Source: Polytrichum commune (lineage: Eukaryota > Streptophyta > Polytrichopsida > Polytrichales > Polytrichaceae). From it: 64,000 bases of DNA. A model generated the notes under the pieces. The model was not told the origin of the DNA. It searched no databases and worked only from the letters and a program-made list of their open reading frames with translations. Below, piece by piece: positions 22,201 through 33,594 of this stretch. The DNA lies in contig OX485804.1 in NCBI GenBank assembly GCA_950295325.1, forward strand, positions 28,272,001 through 28,336,000, written 5' to 3'. A program made the translations under genes and the position numbers. Numbering within the stretch: the first letter of the stretch is position 1; each line of letters begins with the position of its first letter.

Positions 22201-25200
22201 TGCAAGTGTTTGATTAGTACACCTTCGAATGGTCTGCGTTACTGATTTCTTGAAATTGTGGTCTTCCATGAGGTAAACCTGATTGAATAAACCTCCAATA
22301 AAGAGTACACAAACTGACCAAGATTCCTTTAAACAAGTTTTCGTCAAATTGAAACTAAGTTTGACAACATCCTACAACCATAAAAATCTTAGAACGTAAT
22401 ACTCTCTGGAAAGTGCAAACAGATGACATACATGTACACTTAAGGATCTGGGGGAAGGGCAGAGTCCACCACAGGGCTTCTTGGTACTTAATATCACCTG
22501 ACAAAAGTATCAGCCCAGGACTGAGCAGTGTGCTTCGTAACGTGGGCGAAGTTGTGAAGATGCCGTTCTTTCCTCTCTGTGTCTGGCATATTCAGGGCCT
22601 TGTCAATGGCCTTGTACATCGCCCTTATGTTCCAGGGATTTACTAGTATCGCTCCAGCACCCAGAGATTGGGCTGCCCCTGCAAACTGCAGATCAGCGTA
22701 CGTCAACTTTGCAAAAACCTGAAAACTTAGGGAGTGGACACACAAAGTCGACTCTTAGAGGCAAGAGACCACAAATGGTCCATCATCAAAATGGCATTCT
22801 CTTTCATACAGATATTGGAATTTCTCAGCATTACAATGGCAACAAACGAACCTCACTCAACACGAGCACGCCTTCGGTCATCCTTAAATTTTGGCAGGCC
22901 ACGTACTCATAGCTCACGAGGTTCATTCCATCCCGCAGTGATGTCACCAGTGCCACATCTATTTCAAACAGCAACACAATGTGAATTGATACTCGAAGTT
23001 TTGTAGGTAACCTGGAAATATCAATGCATGAAGCATAAAATAGGAGAAGAATATTGCCAAAACTGAAGAGCTAGGAAGGTAGTCTACCTGTGCTTGCATA
23101 TAAAGCACATAATTCATGGAATGCTAATGATCGATCCTGAACGCACAGACACCTTGATATCAGATTGAGTTGATTTCATCCAACAACAGATCAAAGAGCT
23201 GCTCTCAAGGAGACTAACATACTCTGACCTTCACTAATAAAGATTTTCTTCCATTCTGTGCTCTCGTGTCCCAAAGGACAATTTACTTAGGACACGGCAT
23301 GTGGGGACTTACAATAAATTTTCCTCAAATATGTGACGACATCCAACTTCCTGCACACTAAATGAGACTATTTCCGCATAAATAGTTCCCAGTTGTTAGA
23401 GCCCATTATGCTGTGTAGGTATAGAAACTTGCCAAATGATGGATGGGCGTATATGTTACTGAACCATACCGACCATTGATTCGGCCAACAATCTCATGCA
23501 CATGACTTGTCAAGCGTTGATCTGCACCCCCTCGCAACATCAGATATATTTCACAAGTCGTAACCTTAAAAGGTGGACAGAAGTCGTATAGCAGTATGAC
23601 TAACAATTGAAAGCTTTCATCATCCCAGTTAAATGACTCGTATAAACGTTTTAAAAGGTGGAGAAAATACATTCAGGAACATCTGTCCGAGTTGGGACTG
23701 CAATTTGCACAAGCATCACTTTTTCCTGCCACTCTGGATTCTTTTCCAGGAACATCTCAAACGCCAATAACTTTTGGGGTATTCCTTTAATCATGTCGAG
23801 TCGATCAACTCCCAGCATCACCTGATGCGGAGGAAGAATCAATCAGAAGCTCAGAACGTATTGTGGACTATTGTCACAAGCTCCGTCCAATTCAAGTGCA
23901 ATAATCAGAAGACATATTTTTCAATGTGCCGTTCGTTCAATTTAAATCTCTGAAGCAGAATGACGCACTGCGCAAGCATTAAACAAAATAATACATGAAA
24001 GTAGGTGGAATGTTCATATCCATTGTTTTCAATTCAGGTCGTGACTTCCTTCTTGAAACCAGAAAATGGTATACTTGATCAAAACTCTGCCCACAACACA
24101 TCTTCCCACTCGAGCATAGAACCTAAAACTACATAATAATGGTCATGGAAGAAGAGCTTCGTGCAGACCATAGCCAAGTGAATCATTCCGTACTGTTAGA
24201 AAAAAGATCTAAACAACCAGGGCCACCTCGAAGTTTTTCAGTAAGTACCTTTCTGCCAGCAAAGAAGCGCAGCAACTCTACAATGTGTTGTTTGACTTGA
24301 TCAGTTTCTAGAGCCTGGATGAACCTCTCTGGATCGATGCCAATAGGAAACTGTGTTGCAATCAAGAAGAATTTTGCGTCAGTTTCAAATCCTGTTTAGA
24401 ATTGAAGCTAGAAGGTATCAACTGGAACATCTACTCAATGCATCAATAGAAAAGAGCCATCAATAATGAGAATAGTGTGAGCATTGCATTAAGACGTGAG
24501 TCCTCCATGGGTTCCAACCAATATGCCTTCTAACCTAAATCTACAGTTGCCTGATGGATAAGGTGAACATACAGCAGCAACACGAGTAAGCTTCCCCTGA
24601 TCCTCTACACCTTCAGGCGTGCCTTCCAGACCCAGGATACGTGTGCAGGCGCTCACAAAATGCCTTGCATAGTCATATGTGTGGAAACTGCAAAGCAAAA
24701 GACATTGCAATGACATAAATAGTTTACATCTCACACTGGCACTGACAAGTGTTGCTTAAACTGGTCGCAGATACTGGCCCAAAACTCCAAATATTCACAA
24801 GCATCCGAAACTATATCAGGAAAAGCATTTAGTATTTGGTAAACACCATACAGAAGAAATACAGAGGAGACATGTCCAAACTACAAAAACGTGCAAGCAT
24901 CTTGCTGCAAAATTGGACTGCAGGTTCTGCACCTCAGAGCTTCTCTCCATTTAAGAAAAAAGTTGGGAATTCAAAAAATAGGAAGAGATGAAACATACCC
25001 AATCAGATCAGCTGCAAGGACAGCTTTCAAGAGCTCTGATCGCAGTGGCAAAGTCCGATATATTTCAGATGAGGGGAATGGTGTGTGCAGGAACCAACCA
25101 ACTTTCATCCTCGAATTCAATTCTTTTAAGTACTTCGGGAGGCACATGAGGTGGTAATCATGACACCATACCACGTCACCGTCCTGAACACAGTACAACA

Positions 25201-27376
25201 GATGAGCTTCAGCAAAGCATCTGGGAGCACTAGCGAAGCATTCCCTGCCTCTCATCAAAAAATATCAGAAATGAGTAGTGATGCCCACCACACGCGTGGT
25301 TCTTTATCAAATGCATCGATGTCTCTCAAGGTAAATCATCAATCTGAATTCAAAACTACAGCATTCTAGCAGGCTAGGCAAGCATACGAACAATCCGTCA
25401 TACTCTCAACTATGAATATCAATAAGGTGTGAGATTTCAAAGACGTGTAAAACACAACATCTTGATCATTTGCACCTGGTATTCTGAATATACGACGTCA
25501 GCAAACAGTTTATTTGCATTTTCGTATGCCTTAAATTGTGAATCCAAGCTACGGGTGGCAGCCAGCCGATCGTCTTGAGGCAGCCCAATATAGTGAAAGA
25601 GGGGCCACAGAACATTGTTGCAGTAGCCATTATAATATTGGTCAACAGTGTCATCGTCTAGAAATACTGGAACACAACCCTGCATTTCACAAACATTGGA
25701 AGTTTGAACATGTATTCAGCAGATCAAGCACAGGCCAGTGCCTCCGACTCGAGGTACATGGATCGTACGATCATGCCAACTCAATCAATAATCTGATACA
25801 TAAGTCAGCCAACTCAATCATTAATCTGATAACTGTCACACGTGCCTAACAATGGACAGAAGAGGAACCAAATGGCACATTCACCATATCCATGGTGGCT
25901 ACAGAAGTCCACAAGCAAATAATATGGTGCTCGCTTGAGAACCTAGCCCATCCCAATGCCTAGTCAGTTTCTCTGTAACGTCCACAGTCAGATGCTCTCT
26001 GCTGTCTTCAACGGAAAACTCACCTTTAAAGATAGTTCTTCCTTCAGCGAGCTCCGTCCTTCCACATCTTGTACACTAACACCTGCCCATCCTATCCACC
26101 GTGTTTCGAAGTTCTGCTTCACACCTGAATTCCAAACCTCCAGTTAGAAGACAAAATATAAATCAAATCCTATTCAAGAAAGAAAAAAATGCTATAGAGA
26201 TTTTGCAGCATGAAATCCATATAGGATGGAAGAACCCTTCAAGGTAACTCAAGCAGATGGCATGTATACTCATTCTCCTGCGGCGCTCTTGCAGCAGAAA
26301 TGAATGCGAGAACCCTACGATCATAATGCAATATACCTTTTTGAAGAAAGACTTGTCAAAGAAATTATGAGCTACACCGTATTTGAATTACAAGCGCTTG
26401 AAGTAGCCCAAATGAAAGACGCCTCAGTGGAGCGCATAAGTGTGGATGAGGACTTAAAAGTTGCAGGGATAGAAAAAGGAACACAAATTAACCCCTGGTA
26501 TCGTTACCCATGGGAAAATTCCAACGCAAACAGCTTGTTGACATCGATGCCAACATCTACTACATGAAAATTGTTTATATCGACCCCAACAACTACAGAA
26601 ATTTATTGGTATCGATGGCAACAACTACATAGAAATTGTTGATGTCGACGCCAACAATTGCATGAAAATTGTTGATGATATCGATGTCAACAAAATACAT
26701 GACAATCAGCGTCCCGGAGAGGACCTGAATTGATAGAATATCAGAGACAGGAAGGACAATTTGGGCACTCGCTAAGGAGTGTATCAATCGTACCCAGAAG
26801 AGCACTCACAAGCCCACCAGCACTGAGCTTCAGATCCCAGCTATCCCCATCTCTAATTGCAGAGACAGGGAGGCGATTGGCCACCACCAACAGCCGCTGC
26901 GTGGCGCGCTGTCCTTTATCGGTCAGGTTGCCAGTGCTTTCAAAGCTGTCCATCCGCACCCCAATGCCCTGATTATTGTTACTGATGACCCCAGGCTCAA
27001 CAGCACCACCACCTCGTCGATCCCCGCCTCCACCGCCCATTCCTCCATTCCCCCCAGGGCCTTCAATCCGCCCTTCAGATTCATCACCAAGCGGATTGCA
27101 CCTGCCGTTCCTCCGCAATTGCTGTTCCCTGACCAAACGCTCAACCCGCGAAGATGTGACAGTAGAAGAGGTAAGGTTCACTTTTGATGGAGTAGCAACA
27201 TCACGCTGAACCACTTCCTCATCACAGAGAAAATGGGTCGGCCGAAAATTCAGCTCCCCAGCGGTGGAGATGGAGACTCGACGCTGGGGTGTGCTGCTGC
27301 CGGGATCGGAGGAATCTTCCCCTTCCCATACTGCTTTACTCCTCCCAGGGGGCTTTATTGTCAGAGAGTACGGCAT
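19234..27376 (-). CDS. TPS1: class I trehalose-6-phosphate synthase (TPS1-type)
   Basis: It transfers glucose from UDP-glucose to glucose-6-phosphate, making trehalose-6-phosphate, the cytosolic sugar signal. Eighteen exons join without a stop into 1021 residues: 27376-26794, 26124-26024, 25679-25476, 25183-24999, 24687-24573, 24350-24249, 23821-23671, 23521-23433, 23136-23088, 22958-22852, 22685-22498, 22192-22075, 21803-21627, 21327-21205, 20895-20808, 20523-20393, 20036-19941, 19692-19234. The GT20 domain spans about residues 160-625, with VVANRLPVS, RWIGWAG, WPLFHY, CHDYHL, TPFPSSEI, GVDRLDMIKG, TSLRDGMNLVSYE and LSEFAGAAQSLG, so substrate-binding residues look intact. The C-terminal TPP-like domain (about 657-885) has IAGFNSTITG where active phosphatases have a D-x-D-G motif, so it should be inactive. 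The tail ends with a YFSCAVGR block typical of TPS1. A long Gly-rich N-terminal extension carries RVERLVREQQLRR (77-89), like the auto-inhibitory N-terminus of Arabidopsis TPS1. The ATG at 27376 is the first one after an in-frame stop. The intron after exon 8 has a GC donor. Confidence 0.95.
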
Positions 27377-27408
27377 AGGCCTGCCCTCTGCCAATGCCCT
27401 TTTCCCAA

Positions 27409-27480
27409 CTACAACACTAAACTTTCGTTACTCAACTCAACTCTCCACCAGCTTTGACTTCTTGAAGTGCAAGCATTCAT
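27409..27480 (-). promoter_or_regulatory. upstream ORF in the TPS leader
   Basis: Starting at ATG 27480 on the minus strand is a 23-codon frame ending in TAG at 27409-27411, 32 bases before the TPS start. It is not in frame with TPS. A second out-of-frame ATG lies at 27476. If the mature leader includes these bases (a plausible splice acceptor, ATCATCAG|GATTC, exposes exon sequence from 27485), the uORF would be translated first and could lower or tune TPS synthesis. Function is inference. Confidence 0.4.
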
Positions 27481-27785
27481 GAATCCTGATGATATATCAA
27501 TGCGATGTTCCACACATTGCAGAAGAACCCTCCAAATTCCGCTCTAGGTGTGAGGTCTCAATTGAATTACCCTATTGCAATTATATACAAAACGGTTGTC
27601 TCTAAGCTTCCTTCTTTCTCCTTTTCAGGAACAATCTCAATTACAACCTCTGCGTTTCAAACAGCTCTATAGATACAAAATTACTGGAAGTCAGGTTCTG
27701 TTCAGACACCCGGCTACATTTCAGCTTTTCAACAAATTTAAGCTGCAGTAGCCTAGCACGAAATTCAAAGAGCGCCGACCTCACC

Positions 27786-27789
<4 letters not shown>

Positions 27790-27830
<41 letters not shown>
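27790..27830. repeat. (GA)n microsatellite in the presumed TPS leader intron
   Basis: About twenty GA dinucleotides, read as CT repeats on the gene's strand. It lies between the leader exon and the coding exon of TPS. CT tracts in plant leaders and introns can act as GAGA-like elements, but nothing here shows that. Confidence 0.9.
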
Positions 27831-27832
<2 letters not shown>

Positions 27833-28871
27833 AACACAGGCCCTTAGACCTCCTAATCGCAAAAGTGACGTGACGGTCTGCCTACAGGTTACAAAGCAGG
27901 ACGTGCACTTGCAAAGAAGAGATAGATGCAGACTTCCAACTATAGTCTTAACCAAGACGTCAAACGAGCTGTTTAAATATACATACCAATTCAATGGACG
28001 GCAGACTCCTTTGCAAAGTATTTACATCTTAAGGACCTCTCCAGCTGATTCAACTTGAGACCTGCGGCCAACTGATATTTCCAAGCCATTTCCCAGCCGA
28101 GCTACTACTACTTCCTGCTCCCGAGGGAGTACAAAACCAAGTGAGGCTAAAAATCGGGCTGGCTACCTCACTCTTTCAAACTGAAAGCACACCATCACAG
28201 AAACATAAAGGGAGGAGGGGTTCGAAAAACGGAGATGACTTCTGGTAAGCTTTCGGTTTTAGGACTGGATGGACGGCAATGCCACCCTCCGAAGCTATAC
28301 ATACATGAGTGCGCATCCTTGAGGTAATAGGAATGCTACCCTCTCGGATGTTCCAAGGCTAAATGCTTATACAATTACGCCAGCTTGAGGCGTTCCTCGT
28401 CTGAAGCGGAAGTCATGGAATAAGAGGGAAGAAAAGAAAAGGGACCGACAAGATGAACGGAACCCCGAGTTTCCCTTGTGGGAGAGATTCCAGGATATGA
28501 TCAGGACATACAAGGACAAGAAGGGACCAGGAACGCGAATTGCTGAAACAATAAGAAGAAAATGGCGAGATACTACGGGTGACGGTATCCGACTTCGTCA
28601 ACGAACGATCACCGTGCAGTAGCACAATGCCTAAGGGACACAGAGGCGACCACCCGGTACACTAACTCCGGTAAAGAAAAATTGGTGACACCGGGCTGCT
28701 TCCTCCTCTCCAGACAGCTGGAAAGGAAAATGCGAGGACCTACAGAATATACGAAAAAGAAGAGAATTCTTTAAAAATAATAATAAACACAACGCAAGAA
28801 GAGAGCCTCACGGACCGATAAAAACCAGACCGAAATGAATTGCAATAGAATTGAATGAAACAGTCAGTTAC

Positions 28872-29130
28872 CGAGATTGCACAACGATTCTCACAACCCT
28901 AGCAAATCGGACCACCGTCGACGAAGAGGCTCATCACCACGGAAAAACTCTTTCCTCCACCACGAAAACACTAACGAACGAGCTCACTCAATCGCAAACA
29001 AGATAATAGCAGCCGTGAATGGGACTCACTCGCCACAGTTTTCTCTCACCTCCTTCTTCTTCTTCTCCTTCCACAACAACCTGCAGACGAGGAGCAGGTA
29101 GGAGACGACTACAGCGATCTCCTCACTCCT
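28872..29130 (-). other. probable non-coding leader exon of TPS
   Basis: Reading the minus strand, this stretch is rich in GAAGAAGAAG and TCGTCG and ends at a good donor, CTCG|GTAACTG (GT at 28871-28870). A TATA-like sequence lies just upstream of 29158. The leader intron would run to about 27486, where an acceptor-like CAG precedes the uORF. No large minus-strand coding frame competes here. The start position assumes transcription begins about 30 bases after the TATA-like sequence. Confidence 0.45.
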
Positions 29131-29157
29131 AAGACTCCTCAATCCTTTCACTCTACT

Positions 29158-29177
29158 CATATATATGTATATATATC
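29158..29177 (-). promoter_or_regulatory. TATA-like element for TPS
   Basis: The minus strand reads TATATATACATATATATGA. It stands at a plausible distance upstream of the leader exon, and the sequence further upstream (29340-29660) is a long polypyrimidine/polypurine region common near plant promoters. AT-rich runs are frequent in this genome, so the assignment is moderate. Confidence 0.4.
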
Positions 29178-29339
29178 TACCTCTTCGCACCGCACACAAA
29201 CATACCGCTCTCGATCACTACTACCACCAACCTACACTCTCTTGCGGATAAAGAACAAAAAAAGAAAAGCTCTGTTGCCTCCGCCAGAATCCTCCGCGCT
29301 TCTGCTCAATTGCAGCACAATGCTGCACTTCCTTGCCAC

Positions 29340-29700
29340 TCCCGGGTCTCCCTTTCCTTCCTTTCTTCCTTCCCTCCACCGTTTCTCGCCACAGAAACCT
29401 TCAAAAACTCCTTACACCTCACAATGCACACTCCTAGCTCCTTGCGAAAGCTTCCTGGAGACCCCGATGCCGGCTTATCTAGGTAATTGATGGATACCTC
29501 GACACCGACGATGATCCATCGTCGCTACATCCGAGACGACGACGATGGTGCAGCGCAAAAGCTGAACCTACGTTTCTTCACGGTCCTCCTTATTTCTTTC
29601 CCCTGTGCCCGCCCTGCCCCTCCCCTCCCTCCCTCCCTGCCCCCTCTTTCCTTCGCTCACCCCGCCCCAGCCCCACAGGAGGCCAGGAGCCTCTTCCCAG
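29340..29700. other. polypyrimidine/polypurine-rich region upstream of TPS
   Basis: The plus strand carries runs of C and T (CCTTCCTTTCTTCCTTCCCT, CCCCTCCCTCCCTCCCTG) with CCCCGCCCC nearby, and AGGAAAGAAAAGGAAAAAGG at 29702-29721. Between them, near 29510-29550, is GATGATCCATCGTCGCTACA. It is GC-richer than the flanks and probably belongs to the TPS promoter. No gene is seen in the flanking 29800-31040 apart from a solo M3 terminus (CACTAAATATCATATTTAGT) at 30411-30430. Confidence 0.4.
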
Positions 29701-29763
29701 GAGGAAAGAAAAGGAAAAAGGCAAGAAAAAGTGAAAGCGATATCCAAAAAGGTTTAAAAGTAC

Positions 29764-29792
29764 TAGGTAGGTAGGTAGGTAGGTAGGTAGGT
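29764..29792. repeat. (TAGG)n microsatellite
   Basis: About seven tandem TAGG units. No telomeric register (TTTAGGG) is present. Confidence 0.9.
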
Positions 29793-31045
29793 GCCTTTAG
29801 TACCGACCGACCTGAGTGACAGCTGCATCTACATTGTGAAGTAAGGTAAAGGTTTCAGTTGCTCTATGGAATATTTACAAACTGCAGTTACTATTTACAA
29901 ACAAGTGGATGAAAAATCATCCATGTTGATGTATTTCATCCATATTTTCGCAAAACATTTAAGGCTTGTTGTGTGTTCGTTCATCTTGTCACATCCGTAA
30001 TCACATGCAGCATTCATTCTTGAAGTGGAAGGAAGAGCAGGCGAGAGGGAATCACACTTATAAATTGAGATGTTTAGTGTCATATGATATTTTGTGTCAC
30101 TATGGTAACTCTTTGGATGACACTTCTTATGAATAAGTGAACAAATGTTGTCATGGATGATGGACGAGTTCATCCGTTGGCCAAAACCCTACCTTCTCTT
30201 CTCAGCAACTTGTGAGGAAATATTGACATGGATGATTGAAATTTGGATGAAAAATCGCTTTGGAAGTGACCGTCATTACAACATGGTGAATCAATAAACC
30301 CCCAAATATTTCACAAGGAATGATAAATACCGTTGGGCTAGCATTTGGTGTTGGTGACAACTATACCACGGTTTACGATTAGTATTGGGCAAGACAATCA
30401 GAATTGGTGGCACTAAATATCATATTTAGTGTAGTTTGTTGCGTACATGTGTATGTACCTTTCATTCATCCAATTCAAACGCCTTTTTGAACTACACATA
30501 ACATTATTTCCGTTGTAGGCCAATGCACCATGGGGTTGGGAATTTTTCAAACATTAATATGCTTTATTAATTTTGGGCATCCCTTGCAATATGAATAGAA
30601 CTCAACCGAAGTATTGTTCATCGCACACCATCTTCTCTCCACTTGACAGGGGAAAAAGAAAGAAAAAGGTAGGAAGCCAAGAGCCCACCCACCACAAGGT
30701 AAGCAGTAACACCCACCTCGGGGGGGACACTTCACTATACTTTGTGTGAACACGTGCGTTAAAGGGGTATTTAAATGAGGCTATCACATAATTGGAATAT
30801 TTTAGGTATATTCTTGATATATTCTCTAATTATTCCTTACTTGAATTTTAAGCATCCTATATTACATCTAAATTTTTCTAAATTTTATTGCTCATGAATA
30901 AAGTACACCCTATATTTTAACGCACCATGTTTACTAATTTTTCTAAGTGTCCTCCCCGAGACACCCACCCTACACCAAGAGGGTTCTTCACATGGATTCT
31001 TTATTTATTTATTTGACAAGTAGTTGAACCTAAACCATAACATTT

Positions 31046-31182
31046 TTCAGATGCATAACAATGTTATGTGAGACTGACAGTATTCTATAGAATAATCCCC
31101 ATCATCAAACTGAATGTGGAGAATATTCTAAAATATTCCATGGAATATTGTCAGTCCCACATAACATTGTTATGGATCTGAA
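31046..31182. mobile_element. short palindromic MITE (M4)
   Basis: The left arm TTCAGATGCATAACAATGTT and on to ATGTGAGACTGACAGTATTC is mirrored by the right arm, with GAATATTGTCAGTCCCACAT and ACATTGTTATGGATCTGAA. The arms are about 45-48 bases with few mismatches, and the loop is about 40 bases. The element is about 137 bp. Flanking CCATAACATT on the left and GACGTTATG on the right may hold a degraded target duplication. Confidence 0.7.
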
Positions 31183-31535
31183 TGACGTTATGATGTGGGT
31201 TGCCAAAATTGCCACAACACAATAATAGACTTTGAAGTAATTTGTTCAAACATTAATTGCCTTCAAGTGCGGGTGGGTGTGGACCAAACGTGGTGCTAGA
31301 CAAGATTCTACATTAATAAGCTTCCATAATTAGTGTGTGAAATGTGGCTATGCACTCCCATTTTAGAAAGGGAGCATAGCCGAGAGGCAGAGTAATATTA
31401 TACACTTTTCACATCTATTAGTGTGGTTTACCATTTGGAGTTACGCCTTGTTATGACTTTTACTAAGAGTGTCACATTCTAACAAATCAGTTATATTATG
31501 TTTGTTGATGTGCATACTATTTATTTAGGTTAGAA

Positions 31536-31700
31536 TACCATCATTAAGAAAGTGAGCAGTCGTCCATGTGGGCCCCGAGAAAATAACCATGGGATGTTGC
31601 AACTAGTGCAAATTTAGATTGAATCTGCATTAATTGTGACATCCCATGGTTGTATTCTCGGGGCCCACATGAATGAGCACACATTGCTTAATAATGGTAT
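31536..31700. mobile_element. MITE family M1, complete copy
   Basis: Same arms as 12243-12405: CATGTGGGCCCCGAGAAAAT and AACCATGGGATGTTGCAACT on the left, GTGACATCCCATGGTTGTAT and TCTCGGGGCCCACATGAATG on the right. Outermost bases pair as ATACCATCATTAAG with CTTAATAATGGTAT. The region from 31700 to 32890 has no recognisable gene. Confidence 0.8.
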
Positions 31701-32891
31701 GATAATCTAGGCGCTAAATGATAATATAGTTAAATTTTTATAGCAAACCGTAACTCTGATTGGTAAACCACAATAACTTACTGTATGAATGGTCTGATGC
31801 TTTTGGTTCAACACTTTGAGTGCCAAAAGCTAATTTCTATGTGGGATTGAACATGATCCAAATTAATTTGACAATTTTTTTTAGAATTACTTTTTGTTGG
31901 ACCGGCTAATAGGTAACCTACGGTAGACAATTTTGGTATTACTAGAAACTAAAGCATGCAAGTTTTCTTTATGCATGGATAAGAGCCCCAAGACAAGCCA
32001 CTTGTTTTACATCATTGTTATTACTATTATTATCATTATCATTACTACATGTGATTTAAACAACAAATTTATAGAAATGGCATCCAAAATTAAGGATCAA
32101 GCTAGAGAAAGATAAAAGCCTTGGGACGATTCCCAAATGTTCACTAAGTCTTCGTCCGAGAGGATTTGGGAGGAGGGGGTTCGGGTGAAGATTGTAACTT
32201 TGAGGGATTTTTCTTGTGTTAAACATTGAGGGAAATCTACCAATTGGGACCTCATATTGAGACATTTTAGAATCAAGACCTCCCATGAAGTTTCTACACC
32301 GTTTAGTATACCACCGAGACTCACTCATACTTTTGCCTCTCCTCTCTATGTTTTGAATGCATTGTTTTCACATGATGTATTCAAGCAATCTAATTGTTTT
32401 CTTAGATCATGTGCAAGGGAGGGTTTCTAGTTTGTTTTTAGGGTTTACACAATCATTTAGTTTTTAGTTTTTTAATCTATTTTTAGTAATTTAGGGCAAG
32501 TATGTAGGGTCTTATAACATGATAAGTGAAATAATTAGGCCGATTACGTTGAATACCATAAACAATGTAACGTGTAGGTCAGAAGTTTAGTTTCTTTAGA
32601 TAATTTGGCATTGAAATTAGCTTCAAAGATCTCAAATAAATGAAGTGAGACACAGTTTAAAGTTAGTCAACTACAAATCTCTAAGGAACCTAGATTTTGG
32701 CATGGATGGATGAGAGTTACGTTCTTATGCAACAATTCCTTCTCTCTAGAAGGTTTGGCCACATAATGAATGCAATGTCATACACAACACACTAATCTTA
32801 ATGAGCATTTGTTTTCTTACTGTATTCTAATATGATAAATGCAACTCATTGGCTCAAGGAAGGATATAGATATCCTTCAAATATGAGCCAC

Positions 32892-33435
32892 GTAACATTA
32901 TTAAGCATTGTGTGCTTGTTCATGTGGGTTCCAAAATATAATCATAGATGCCACAACTACACTAAATATGATATTTAGTGTTTGATTATATTTAGTGTTG
33001 TTACCACCCTACCCTGCTCAACACTAATTTTCAATTCTTTGATAATTAATGTTAGACATAAATGCACCGCCACCTTCCCTATTGCCACCTCCTTTCTCCT
33101 TGTATCATTGTTAATTGTTTTTCATATCCTTACTAGCACTAAATTCATGCATGTAACTTCCACATATTACCATAGTTGATATTTAGTGTTTGAATTTAGT
33201 GTTAGTAAAGACATGAAAAAAATATAAGATTAAGGGAGGTGGTAGTAGGGAAAGTAGCAACACATTTATGTCTAACACTAATTGTCAAGGAATTGAAAAT
33301 TAGTGTTGAGTAGGGTAGGGTGGTAACAACACTAAATATACTCAAACCCTAAATATCCTATTTAGTGTAGTTGCAACATCCATGGTTATATTCTGGAGTC
33401 CACATGAACAAACGCACATTGCTTAATAATGTTAT
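32892..33435. mobile_element. MITE M1 interrupted by an M3 element
   Basis: The M1 left arm (GTAACATTATTAAGCATTGT, then TCATGTGGGTTCCAAAATAT) is at 32892-32956. The M1 right arm (AACATCCATGGTTATATTCT, then CACATTGCTTAATAATGTTA) is at 33374-33435. Between them sits a complete M3 palindrome. Removing 32957-33370 restores an M1-like element, though a few central bases are missing. Confidence 0.8.
32957..33370. mobile_element. MITE family M3, long palindrome
   Basis: The ends pair as CTACACTAAATATGATATTT on the left and AAATATCCTATTTAGTGTAG on the right. Pairing extends inward for about 140 bases: TTGTTACCACCCTACCCTGC and CAACACTAATTTTCAATTCT on the left, mirrored by GAATTGAAAATTAGTGTTGA and GTAGGGTAGGGTGGTAACAA on the right. 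A TTAGTGT-type word recurs in both arms. The loop is about 130 bases. A second, right-arm-deleted copy lies at 40212-40585. Confidence 0.85.
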
Positions 33436-33570
33436 GCACTTTGTGTCAATTCTTCACCTATTCATTTGAGAAAATTGAGTATAATGAATTTCTCTATCCA
33501 AATCACACAACATCAAAATCCCCCAAGGGTGCACTTATCTTAAAAACATACACCACCTTCAATTTTATAA

Positions 33571-33594
33571 CCCCCTCCCCCCCCCCCCCCCCCC
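33571..33594. repeat. C homopolymer
   Basis: A run of 24 bases, all C except one T. Such runs are prone to sequencing and assembly error. The flanks from 33436 to 35170 show no recognisable gene. Confidence 0.9.

Noticed and set aside
27377-27394. TPS start six codons upstream (27394)
   Set aside because: The codon there is TTG; ATG at 27376 is the first in-frame ATG after a stop codon.
29764-29792. Interstitial telomere repeat
   Set aside because: The unit is TAGG and not the plant TTTAGGG.
31371-31410. tRNA-like sequence (GCATAGCCGAGAGGC)
   Set aside because: It resembles a D-arm word, but no acceptor stem, anticodon arm or T-arm follows.
33571-33594. Functional G-quadruplex or boundary
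   Set aside because: A homopolymer alone is not evidence, and such runs are common artefact sites.
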